Of a DNA stretch of 64,000 nucleotides, positions 8,735-16,566 are shown piece by piece. The stretch comes from CALBPI01 sp038531945 (lineage in GTDB: Bacteria > Pseudomonadota > Gammaproteobacteria > Steroidobacterales > Woeseiaceae): NCBI GenBank assembly GCA_038531945.1, contig JBCBBH010000002.1, positions 682,001-746,000 of the forward strand. The letters run 5' to 3'. The notes beneath the pieces were generated by a model. It was not told the DNA's origin. It saw only the letters and a list, made by a program, of their open reading frames with translations, and did no database searches. Each line of letters begins with the position of its first letter. The stretch's first letter is position 1. The position numbers and the translations under genes are program-made.

Positions 8735-9771
8735 TTGATAAGCAGACGGCGCTGCGGTCGCTGAGACCTGCGCTGGGCATTGGCCGCGCTCGCGGCAAGC
8801 TGAAAGCGTCACCGGAAGATTTCGTCGTTCGGGAAATTCCCAACTGGACACCCACAGGGGAGGGTGAACATGCCGTTCTTTGGATTGAAAAGACGGGCCT
8901 GAACACCGAGTGGCTGGCGCGTCAACTGGCGCGCTTTGCCGGTGTCCCCAATCGATCCGTGAGTTTTGCGGGCCGCAAGGATCGTCTTGCGCGCACGTGG
9001 CAGTGGTTCAGTGTGCACTTGCCAGGCGTGGAGATTGACTGGGCGTCATTCGAATGCCCGGGTGCGACGATTCATGCTGCCGAGCGTCATTCCCGTAAAG
9101 TTCGGACAGGTGCGCTGCGAGGCAATGCATTTGAAATCGTCATCCGTGACCTGAATCGGCCACTGGATACCGAGGCTGTTGAGTCCATGCGCAGCGGGGT
9201 ACCCAACTACTTTGGTCCACAACGTTTCGGTAAGCACAATAGCAATCTGCGACATGCCGAGACGATTGCCCACGGTGGTCGAGTTCGAAAATCCGAGCGA
9301 GCGCTCGCGGTCTCAGCAGCGCGCAGTGCGGTGTTCAATGCCGTACTCGAGTCGCGTGTGTTCGAAGGCAACTGGAACGCGCCAACACTGGGCGACGTCG
9401 TCCAGTTCGAGGGGAGTAGGAGTCTTTATGTGGTGGATGCAGACTCCTTGCACGGAACGGAACAGCGGGCCGCGGCGTTGGACGTCCATCCGACGGGGCC
9501 TCTATGGGGCAGGGGCGATCTTATGACGACCGGTAGCGTCGAATCTCATGAGCAGTCTGTTGCAGATGTCCATCAGCTTTGGACGAAAGCGACTGAGGTC
9601 GCGGGGGCATCGATGGCACGTCGTGCGCTCAGAATGGTTCCCGCTAACTTCAGCTACGTGCTGGACGAGCACGTCGCGCGCCTCTCATTCGAGCTTCCTG
9701 CGGGTTCGTTCGCGACTGCGTTCGTTAACGAATTAGTCGCGGACGACGACGATCAGCGGAGTAAAACATAG
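8731..9771 (+). CDS. truD: tRNA pseudouridine(13) synthase
   Basis: Isomerises U13 of tRNA(Glu) to pseudouridine. The catalytic Asp is in FAGRKDRLARTWQW (about residue 85), and NYFGPQRFGKHNSNL is the family signature. It has 346 residues, normal for TruD. The start codon is TTG, overlapping the ftsB stop in TTGA. The last 19 bases overlap the end of the convergent Smr-domain gene. Confidence 0.96.
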   Translation: MIDKQTALRSLRPALGIGRARGKLKASPEDFVVREIPNWTPTGEGEHAVLWIEKTGLNTEWLARQLARFAGVPNRSVSFAGRKDRLARTWQWFSVHLPGVEIDWASFECPGATIHAAERHSRKVRTGALRGNAFEIVIRDLNRPLDTEAVESMRSGVPNYFGPQRFGKHNSNLRHAETIAHGGRVRKSERALAVSAARSAVFNAVLESRVFEGNWNAPTLGDVVQFEGSRSLYVVDADSLHGTEQRAAALDVHPTGPLWGRGDLMTTGSVESHEQSVADVHQLWTKATEVAGASMARRALRMVPANFSYVLDEHVARLSFELPAGSFATAFVNELVADDDDQRSKT

Positions 9772-10289
9772 ATGGCGCCGCTGCCGCCATCGACCTGCCG
9801 CGCCGAACAGAATGCCGCGATTCGATCGTCTCGTCGCAGCCAGCTGTCGACGTTGCCTTTGAGCTGAGGTCCGCGGTGTCCGGAACCGAGCCCCTTTCCA
9901 TGGATAATCCGAACGCAGCGCCAGTGGTGGTATTCACAGTCCTGCAAAAAATCACGCATGACCTCACGTGCTTCGCGGACGGTGTAGCCATGTAGGTCCA
10001 ATTCAGCTTCTATGCGGAATTGCCCCTTTGAAAGTTTGCGCAGCACACGTTCGCCGACTTCTGGTCGGCGGTACCGCAGGCCATCACCGTTACGCCATTC
10101 CATCGTCTCGATATCGGCGTTCAGGCTCTCGTCGAGTACCGCAGCTTCATCCCGGCGTCGCATACGCGCCTTCGGCGCCGGTGGCTTGCGCTCGGCTTCA
10201 ACCCGGTCGTGGATCAGCGGGCGCGCACCGCTGACCGCCTCGCGGAACAGGTCGAGTTCATCCTCGGTGTCGGGATTGTCATCGCTCAT
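9753..10289 (-). CDS. Smr-domain endonuclease-like protein
   Basis: A 178-residue protein with an acidic/basic N-terminal linker and a C-terminal Smr domain. AELDLHGYTVREA and the RIIHGKGLGSG loop are the two Smr motifs, and the end (DGGSGAIYVLLR) resembles the SmrA/YdaL group. Smr domains cleave nucleic acids; SmrB acts at collided ribosomes in E. coli, but which role applies here cannot be told. It converges with truD, overlapping it by 19 bp, and diverges from pcm with about 190 bases between them. Confidence 0.85.
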   Translation of the reverse strand: MSDDNPDTEDELDLFREAVSGARPLIHDRVEAERKPPAPKARMRRRDEAAVLDESLNADIETMEWRNGDGLRYRRPEVGERVLRKLSKGQFRIEAELDLHGYTVREAREVMRDFLQDCEYHHWRCVRIIHGKGLGSGHRGPQLKGNVDSWLRRDDRIAAFCSARQVDGGSGAIYVLLR

Positions 10290-10481
10290 GCGCTACCTCA
10301 ATGAGTTCATCGGTGAGAATACGATGTCTGTCGAGTCGGGAAAAGCATGGGATTGCTACTCGGCCACGCGTGGATTGCGTATCATGCGATTGGCGTTTGC
10401 CGCATGAATTTCTGGAGGCCCCCAACTGCGACACCGCGCTTCAATACCTCAACTGTTGCTGTATATACGGGTTCGCATTCA

Positions 10482-11141
10482 ATGAACTCCCGTTCCGGCA
10501 TCGGTATGACGTCGGCGCGCACGCGTGATCGGCTCATTGAGCGATTGCGTGGACAGGGCATTCGCAACGCAGACGTACTGGCGCAGATTCGCGCAGTGCC
10601 ACGTCATTTGTTTGTCGATGAGGCCTTGGCAAGTCGGGCGTATGAGGATACTGCGTTGCCAATTGGACACGGCCAGACCATCAGTCAGCCGTATATCGTC
10701 GCACGCATGACCGAGGCGTTGTTGGAGGCAGGGCCGGTCGAGCAAGTCCTCGAAATTGGATCTGGGTGCGGCTATCAAACGGCGGTGTTGGCACCCCTGG
10801 TGCGCTACATTCACAGTATCGAGTACATCGCGCCGATACTTGGCCGCACCCGCGAGCGTCTGTCGGCGCTCAAGATCTACAATGTTCGCTTTCGCCATGG
10901 CGATGGCTGGAAAGGTTGGGCAAAACATGGGCCCTACGATGGCATTATCGTTACGGCGGCACCCGAGCGAATTCCTACTGCCTTACTCGAGCAACTCGCG
11001 CCAGGCGGCCGACTGGTGCTCCCGCTCGGACCCGAGCGTGGCGACCAACGTCTAATGCGCATTACCCGTGGTGAAGAAGGCTTTCAGCAAGAGGATCTTG
11101 GTCCCGCCAGCTTCGTGCCATTGGTCAAGTCGTCTGGGTAA
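10482..11141 (+). CDS. pcm: Protein-L-isoaspartate O-methyltransferase
   Basis: Repairs isoaspartyl residues in ageing proteins using S-adenosylmethionine. The SAM-binding motif LEIGSGCGYQTAVLA and PIGHGQTISQPYIVARM are typical. The chosen ATG gives 219 residues. ATG 10506 (211 residues) lines up even better with the E. coli N-terminus, and upstream in-frame starts as far as 10347 look non-coding. Ribosome-binding sites are weak for both. surE, the usual upstream neighbour, is absent. The TAA stop overlaps the next ATG by one base. Confidence 0.92.
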   Translation: MNSRSGIGMTSARTRDRLIERLRGQGIRNADVLAQIRAVPRHLFVDEALASRAYEDTALPIGHGQTISQPYIVARMTEALLEAGPVEQVLEIGSGCGYQTAVLAPLVRYIHSIEYIAPILGRTRERLSALKIYNVRFRHGDGWKGWAKHGPYDGIIVTAAPERIPTALLEQLAPGGRLVLPLGPERGDQRLMRITRGEEGFQQEDLGPASFVPLVKSSG

Positions 11142-11728
11142 TGTCGGTGAAGATATTCGCGCCACTCTACGACTGGGTTCTCGTCAAGGCACGACATCGT
11201 TTGGCAGTGTATTGGCTAGCCTTGCTGAGTTTTGCAGAGTCATCCTTTTTTCCAATTCCACCGGACGTAATGCTGGCTCCGATGGCGCTGGCGAAACGAC
11301 ATCGAGCATTTTTTTTTGCCGCTGTCACGACCATTGCGTCCGTCGTTGGCGGACTGCTGGGTTACGTCATCGGTGCCTGGATGCTCGGATCAATCGAGCC
11401 CTGGTTACTTGAGTCAAGCTATTCAGATGCTTATCTCAGAGCGTTGCAGTGGTTTGAGACCTACGGAATCTGGGTCGTATTCGTTGCGGGGTTTTCGCCA
11501 ATCCCTTACAAGATTTTCACCATTGGTGCCGGTGCTGCAGGGATGGGGTTACCTGGCTTTGTGATTGCTTCGACAATAGGCAGAGGCGCGCGGTTTTTCC
11601 TGGTAGCGGCGCTGATCTACCTGGGTGGGCCGCGCATGGAGGCGCAGTTGCGTCGCTACGTGGATATCATCGGTTGGGCAGTCGTTGTACTCGTTGCAAG
11701 TGGATTGACATGGTATTTCGTGCACTGA
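11141..11728 (+). CDS. YqaA/DedA-type (SNARE-associated) inner membrane protein
   Basis: A 195-residue protein with several hydrophobic spans. AESSFFPIPPDVML and FSPIPYKIFTIGAGAAGM are the family's paired re-entrant motifs. DedA-superfamily proteins are thought to act as lipid flippases or scramblases, with roles in envelope homeostasis; no substrate can be assigned here. A homologue often lies between pcm and nlpD in gammaproteobacteria, which supports the call. Its end overlaps the next gene by 19 bases. Confidence 0.85.
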   Translation: MSVKIFAPLYDWVLVKARHRLAVYWLALLSFAESSFFPIPPDVMLAPMALAKRHRAFFFAAVTTIASVVGGLLGYVIGAWMLGSIEPWLLESSYSDAYLRALQWFETYGIWVVFVAGFSPIPYKIFTIGAGAAGMGLPGFVIASTIGRGARFFLVAALIYLGGPRMEAQLRRYVDIIGWAVVVLVASGLTWYFVH

Positions 11729-12402
11729 TTTGCGCCGTGCTCGCTGCAGCGCTTGTTGGATGCGCCGGAAGTTGGGAGCAATCCAAAACACCGCAACGCA
11801 CCCCCCGCGTACCGTCCAGCTCGCCTGTCGCCAGCGGCATCTACACCGTCAAGCCCGGCGATACGTTCTATTCGATTGCGTTTCGGCACAACGTTGCTCA
11901 GGCAGATCTCGCGCGTTGGAATCGAATCAGTGATGCGACGCGAATCTATCCGGGGCAAAAACTGCGGTTGACGGCACCACCCAATCAACCTGTCGCGAAA
12001 ACACCCGTTCGTCGTGCACCGATCCAATCGGTTGCTCGCTGGCGCTGGCCAACAGAAGGTCGCCTGGTCAGTTCGTTTGATCTCAGCAAAAAGGTTAAGC
12101 AAACCGGTATTCTCATTAGCGGTCAGCGGGGCCAACCGATTTTTGCGGCCGCAGGCGGGGAGGTCGTGTATGCCGGCAGTGGGTTAAAGGGTTATGGGAA
12201 GCTCGTGATCATTCAGCACACACCGAACTATCTGAGCGCGTACGGCCACAACGCAGCGTTGTTGGTGAATGAAGGAGATCAGGTCGGGAGCGGGCAGAAG
12301 ATCGCGACTATGGGGGAGACCGCCGCGCAAAAGCCCAGGCTGCATTTCGAAATCCGCAAAGATGGGCAACCGGTCGACCCGATGCCCTTCCTGCGTCAGT
12401 AG
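11710..12402 (+). CDS. nlpD: NlpD-like lipoprotein: LysM plus degenerate LytM (M23) domain
   Basis: Probable amidase activator for septal peptidoglycan splitting. The start ATG 11710 opens a lipoprotein signal ending in the lipobox LVGC (Cys at about residue 20). A LysM domain follows (YTVKPGDTFYSIAFRHN), then a C-terminal LytM domain (IFAAAGGEVVYAGSGLKGYG). The catalytic metal ligands are not all present: the HxH strand reads RLHFEI, with Arg in place of the first His, and the first His/Asp motif is lost. This fits the non-hydrolytic NlpD/EnvC group. rpoS, usually next, is not found. Confidence 0.88.
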   Translation: MVFRALICAVLAAALVGCAGSWEQSKTPQRTPRVPSSSPVASGIYTVKPGDTFYSIAFRHNVAQADLARWNRISDATRIYPGQKLRLTAPPNQPVAKTPVRRAPIQSVARWRWPTEGRLVSSFDLSKKVKQTGILISGQRGQPIFAAAGGEVVYAGSGLKGYGKLVIIQHTPNYLSAYGHNAALLVNEGDQVGSGQKIATMGETAAQKPRLHFEIRKDGQPVDPMPFLRQ

Positions 12403-12404
12403 AC

Positions 12405-12773
12405 TCATCCGCGGATGAGCGCCAGCACGACCTGGCGAGACTCCGATAGAAGTACGTTGAACGTGCGAATCGCCGCGCCATCGTTCATGACCTCGATTCC
12501 GATACCGCTGCGCATCACAGGATGCAGCAGCGCAGCGTTCGGAAAGACAACGGTTGCGCCGGTAGCGAGGATAATGACCTCAGGGTTTAGCGCGACCAAC
12601 CGATCGATCAATGTGTCGGATAACGCTTCGATCGACGTGCACTGCCAGTCTTCAAGCAGTGTTTCCGCAGAGATTGCCAGACTGCCCTCGTACGTTTGTT
12701 CAGCGATCGTGACGGTCGTTAAGTTGTATTTTTGTATCGCGTGCCGCTGTGCGGACTCTCTTGCGAATTGCAT
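12405..12773 (-). CDS. Mth938-like domain protein (DUF498 family)
   Basis: A 122-residue protein of the Mth938/NDUFAF3-like fold. Recognisable are ALNPEVIILATGATVVFPN and GIGIEVMNDGAAIRTFNVLLSE split across its C-terminal half. The biochemical role of bacterial members is unknown; the mitochondrial relative helps assemble complex I. It converges with the nlpD-like gene with only two bases between stops and diverges from the RpfE-like gene 47 bases away. Confidence 0.8.
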   Translation of the reverse strand: MQFARESAQRHAIQKYNLTTVTIAEQTYEGSLAISAETLLEDWQCTSIEALSDTLIDRLVALNPEVIILATGATVVFPNAALLHPVMRSGIGIEVMNDGAAIRTFNVLLSESRQVVLALIRG

Positions 12774-12820
12774 GGTTTGATCCTGTAGATTTCGATAGCT
12801 CGCGCTACAATCAGAGTGTA

Positions 12821-13735
12821 ATGACCGGCTTTCTATCGTACTTGCCTCAACACTTATCGGACGACGAACTTTGTGTCGTGGATCCCGATGAAGCGATGTT
12901 ATCGCAGCTCGACGATGACGCTCGGGTTACCTGCACGCGGTCGGATGATACACCGCATCCGCGATCACGCGAGCTGACGGTGTTGTTCCGTCAACACCAC
13001 GGCGCGCTATTGGCTTGCGACCAACTCGATACGCCGTCTCCGGAGTGGGCCGCGATTGTGACGCCAGTCACCCAGACCGCGGATCTTCGCGATGTCCGGA
13101 TCAGCGCACTACCGAAGCTGCCGAATGAGGAAGCGGAGGCGCTTGTGGATGCGTTGAATGCGCTGCTCGAAAACGATCCGTCAAATACACTGCGCCGACT
13201 TCGGGTTCGATTTTCTCCGTCAGAGGGGAATTGGTTTCTGGTGGGCAACGGGTCGCAAGGCCCTCGTTTTGATGCCGACGTACCCTCCCAACTGCTCGGT
13301 CAGCCGCTTCGTGATCATCCGATTCGTGGTCCGGATGCCGCTTTGATCAAGCGCTGGATGACCGAGATTCAAATGACGCTACATGGCGCTGAGTGGAATC
13401 AGAGGCGCGCTCAGGAAGGTCAACCTCCGGTCAATGCGATCTGGTTGCACGGCGCAGGCGCCCGTCCGGAGGCGGTGACGGCACAACTTCCTGCGCTGCA
13501 GAGTCAGTGGGTGATACTGCGAGCACTTTGGAAACACGTATCCGCATCGATCGAGCCCGGGGATAGGCTGCAGGGGTGTGTGCTGTGCGGTCGCGAGCTG
13601 CATTCGGCAGCTCTGGACTTGCTGTTGCGAAAAGAAGTGCGACACGTTGTGTTGCTGACGAATTCCAAGCGATTGGTTGTCCGACGTGCTCGGTGGCATC
13701 ATCGCCTGCGTCGTTTCGCACGAGGAAGGCTGTGA
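12821..13735 (+). CDS. RpfE/ApgM-like protein (phosphoglycerate-mutase-related)
   Basis: A 304-residue cytoplasmic protein. The best landmark is VNAIWLHGAGARPE in the C-terminal half, which resembles the [WF]-x-G-G-G segment of RpfE-type proteins and cofactor-independent phosphoglycerate mutase relatives. The genomic position immediately before recJ, with prfB and lysS beyond, is the same as rpfE in the Xanthomonas rpf region. Function is unknown. The ATG at 12821 is chosen over an earlier in-frame codon because the upstream part overlaps the divergent gene. It overlaps recJ by four bases. Confidence 0.65.
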   Translation: MTGFLSYLPQHLSDDELCVVDPDEAMLSQLDDDARVTCTRSDDTPHPRSRELTVLFRQHHGALLACDQLDTPSPEWAAIVTPVTQTADLRDVRISALPKLPNEEAEALVDALNALLENDPSNTLRRLRVRFSPSEGNWFLVGNGSQGPRFDADVPSQLLGQPLRDHPIRGPDAALIKRWMTEIQMTLHGAEWNQRRAQEGQPPVNAIWLHGAGARPEAVTAQLPALQSQWVILRALWKHVSASIEPGDRLQGCVLCGRELHSAALDLLLRKEVRHVVLLTNSKRLVVRRARWHHRLRRFARGRL

Positions 13736-15438
13736 CAGAATCGGAAGCGTTTGAACCTCGGCCCACGCGTCAGCGAGCCTGCCCGTCGCATCAACTGACG
13801 GGTCTCGAGCCGGTCCTTGCGCGCGTTCTTGCAGCGCGTGGCGTTGTACGTGACGAACAGCGTGAACTGGCGCTCAGCAGGCTCTCGCCGATCAGTCAAC
13901 TTGGCGGTGTGGTCGAAGCTGCGGCGCTGATTGAAGCGCACCGGACGGGACGCATTCTTGTGGTTGGGGACTTCGATGCGGATGGTGCGACGAGCACAGC
14001 ATTGGTGCTGCGCTGTCTTCGTGACTTCGGATTCGCTGATACGGATTTTCTGGTACCGAACCGGTTCGAATTCGGCTATGGCTTGTCGCCGGAACTGGTG
14101 GCGGTGGCCGTTCGGCGCGAACCGAGCCTAATCATCACCGTCGACAATGGGATTTCAAGTGTTGCCGGTGTTGCGGCTGCTCGTGACGCTGGCATTGATG
14201 TGCTGGTAACCGATCACCATCTGCCGCCGGAGTCGCTGCCAGAGGCCAATGTCATCGTGAATCCGAATTTGGTCGATGACAGGTACCCAAGCAAGGCGCT
14301 CGCCGGGGTTGGTGTTGCATTCGCGGTGATGTCGGCACTAGCGCGCGCTTTGGGTGAACCTCACACCCGTGTTCCGGCACGCTACCTGGATCTGGTGGCG
14401 CTCGGCACGGTCGCGGACGTTGTACCGCTCGATCAAAACAATCGCATTTTGGTGTCACAGGGTCTGTCGCGGATATCTTCCCGACAGTGCTGCGCCGGAA
14501 TCAGCGCGTTGCTCGAGGTCGCCGGCCGTGACAAGCAGGACCTAACCGCGAACGATCTTGGTTTCGCGGTTGCACCACGGCTGAATGCAGCCGGACGGTT
14601 GGAGGACATGTCGGTCGGTATCCGCTGTCTGTTGACCGATGACGCTGCAGAGGCGCGCGAATTGGCTGAGACGCTGCAGTCGATTAACGCCGAACGGCGT
14701 GAGATCGAGGCGGTTATGCAAGAGGAGGCGCTGGAGGAGGTCAGCAAGCTCGATGTGAATGCACCCGCACCTTGTGTCGTCGTGCACAGAGCGTCGTGGC
14801 ATCAGGGTGTTGTGGGTTTGGTGGCCTCACGGCTGAAAGAGCGTTTGAATCGCCCGGTCTTCGCGTTTGCAACCGAGTCGGAAAACCGGTTGAAGGGCTC
14901 AGGGCGCTCAATCCCCGGTGTTCATCTTCGCGATGTCCTGGCTGAAGTGGATCGTGTGCACCCGGGGCTATTGGTGAAGTTTGGGGGTCACGCGATGGCC
15001 GCTGGACTGACTATTGCGTCCGATTCGCTCGACGATTTCGACACGGCCGTAGTCGATGCGATGCACGTTTTGTACGACGACTATCGCTTTGACCCGGTAT
15101 GGGACGTTGACGGCGAGCTTGAGCACGACGCGCTGCGTCTTGATTTCGCGGAACAGTTAGCTGCGCTGGGACCTTGGGGGCAGCAATTTCCGGAGCCGGT
15201 ATTCGAAGGTCGCTTGAAGGTCAGGGAGGGCAGAATCGTCGGTGAACGTCACTTGAAATTCCAGTTCGATGCCAATGGCGAATGCATCGACGGAATTGCG
15301 TTCGGTCAGGTGCGGCTGCCGTTGCCGTCGCCCGGCGATGAGGTGAATGCCGTCTATCGGCTCGACATCAATGAGTGGCGCAGTCGCAGGCAGCTGCAAC
15401 TGGTCATCGAACAATGGTCGACCATCGCGTCGTGTTAG
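13732..15438 (+). CDS. recJ: Single-stranded-DNA-specific exonuclease RecJ
   Basis: A 5'-3' exonuclease used in RecF-pathway recombination and mismatch repair. The DHH-family metal motifs are visible: GDFDADGATSTA, TVDNGISS and VTDHHLPPE. The DHHA1 domain has GSGRSIPGVHLRD and KFGGHAMAAGL, followed by the C-terminal OB-like region. The start is GTG 13732, in a GTGA overlap with the preceding gene, giving 568 residues (E. coli has 577). Longer in-frame starts inside the upstream gene are rejected. Confidence 0.96.
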   Translation: MTESEAFEPRPTRQRACPSHQLTGLEPVLARVLAARGVVRDEQRELALSRLSPISQLGGVVEAAALIEAHRTGRILVVGDFDADGATSTALVLRCLRDFGFADTDFLVPNRFEFGYGLSPELVAVAVRREPSLIITVDNGISSVAGVAAARDAGIDVLVTDHHLPPESLPEANVIVNPNLVDDRYPSKALAGVGVAFAVMSALARALGEPHTRVPARYLDLVALGTVADVVPLDQNNRILVSQGLSRISSRQCCAGISALLEVAGRDKQDLTANDLGFAVAPRLNAAGRLEDMSVGIRCLLTDDAAEARELAETLQSINAERREIEAVMQEEALEEVSKLDVNAPAPCVVVHRASWHQGVVGLVASRLKERLNRPVFAFATESENRLKGSGRSIPGVHLRDVLAEVDRVHPGLLVKFGGHAMAAGLTIASDSLDDFDTAVVDAMHVLYDDYRFDPVWDVDGELEHDALRLDFAEQLAALGPWGQQFPEPVFEGRLKVREGRIVGERHLKFQFDANGECIDGIAFGQVRLPLPSPGDEVNAVYRLDINEWRSRRQLQLVIEQWSTIASC

Positions 15439-15468
15439 ACTCGCGCTCTTTTTCCACGGGCTGATTTC

Positions 15469-16564
15469 ATGGAAACCAACCAGATTGAACAACTCATCGA
15501 CGACCTAAAGGACCGTTCCGAGTCGCTCAGGGGGTATCTTTGACTACGCTGGAAAGAACGACCGTCTGGACGAGGTAACTCGCGAGCTTGAAGATCCCGA
15601 CGTTTGGAATGATCCGGACCGTGCTCAAAAACTCGGTCAGGAACGCTCCAGCCTAGATGCGATTGTCGGGGGGCTCGACAATATCGGCTCTGGACTGGAA
15701 GATGCTGGCGAGTTGCTCGCGATGGCGATCGAAGAACACGACGAGGATACCGTCGCTGAGATTCGTCAAGATCTCGGTAAATTGGAATCGCAGGTTGCCG
15801 CATTGGAGTTTCGCCGCATGTTTTCCGGCGAGCAAGATGCCAGCCCGGCGTTTCTCGACATTCAATCGGGTGCCGGTGGAACCGAAGCTCAGGATTGGGC
15901 AAGCATGCTGCTACGAATGTATCTCCGATGGGCCGAGCAGCGGGGTTTCAGGACCGAGGTGGTCGAGACCTCGGACGGTGAGGTCGCCGGTATCAAGAGC
16001 GCGACAATTCGCGTCGATGGTGAATATGCGTTTGGTTGGCTGAGGACGGAGACCGGTGTCCATCGATTGGTCCGAAAGTCTCCTTTTGATTCGGGCAATC
16101 GACGCCATACATCGTTCGCGTCGGTGTTTGTCTCGCCGGAGATCGATGATAGCTTTGAGGTGGAGATCGACCCTTCCGATTTGCGCATTGACGTGTACCG
16201 CGCAAGCGGCGCTGGTGGACAGCATGTGAATAGAACCGAATCCGCTGTGCGGATCACGCACCTGCCGACCAATACGGTGGTCCAGTGTCAGAACGATCGA
16301 TCGCAGCACAAGAATAAGGCGACAGCGATGAAACAATTGCAGTCCAAGCTGTACGAGCTTGAAATGCTCAAGCGCCGAGGAGAGGCGCAAGCGGTCGAGG
16401 AGAGCAAAGCGGACGTTGGATGGGGGCATCAGATTCGCTCGTATGTGCTGGATCAGTCACGCATCAAAGACCTGCGCACGAGTGTCGAAACCGGCAATAC
16501 GCAGGCGGTACTCGACGGCGCTCTGGATCCATTCATTGAAGCCAGCCTCAAACAAGGGTTGTAG
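15469..16564 (+). CDS. prfB: Peptide chain release factor 2 (programmed +1 frameshift)
   Basis: Recognises UGA and UAA stop codons and releases the peptide. ATG 15469 opens 24 codons ending at an in-frame TGA (15541-15543). The context AGGGGG TAT CTT TGA C is the classic autoregulatory frameshift site, with an internal Shine-Dalgarno-like AGGGGG three bases before CTT. Shifting +1 at CTT joins to GAC TAC GCT and gives a normal RF2 of about 364 residues. The GGQ motif is in ASGAGGQHVNRTES, and the anticodon-like region follows the domain order of RF2. Low RF2 favours the shift, so the protein controls its own level. Confidence 0.97.
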
Positions 16565-16566
16565 GA

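Noticed and set aside
15713..16564. Short prfB starting at an internal ATG, or prfB as a pseudogene with an in-frame stop
   Set aside because: The TGA sits in the complete RF2 frameshift signal and the sequence on both sides matches RF2.
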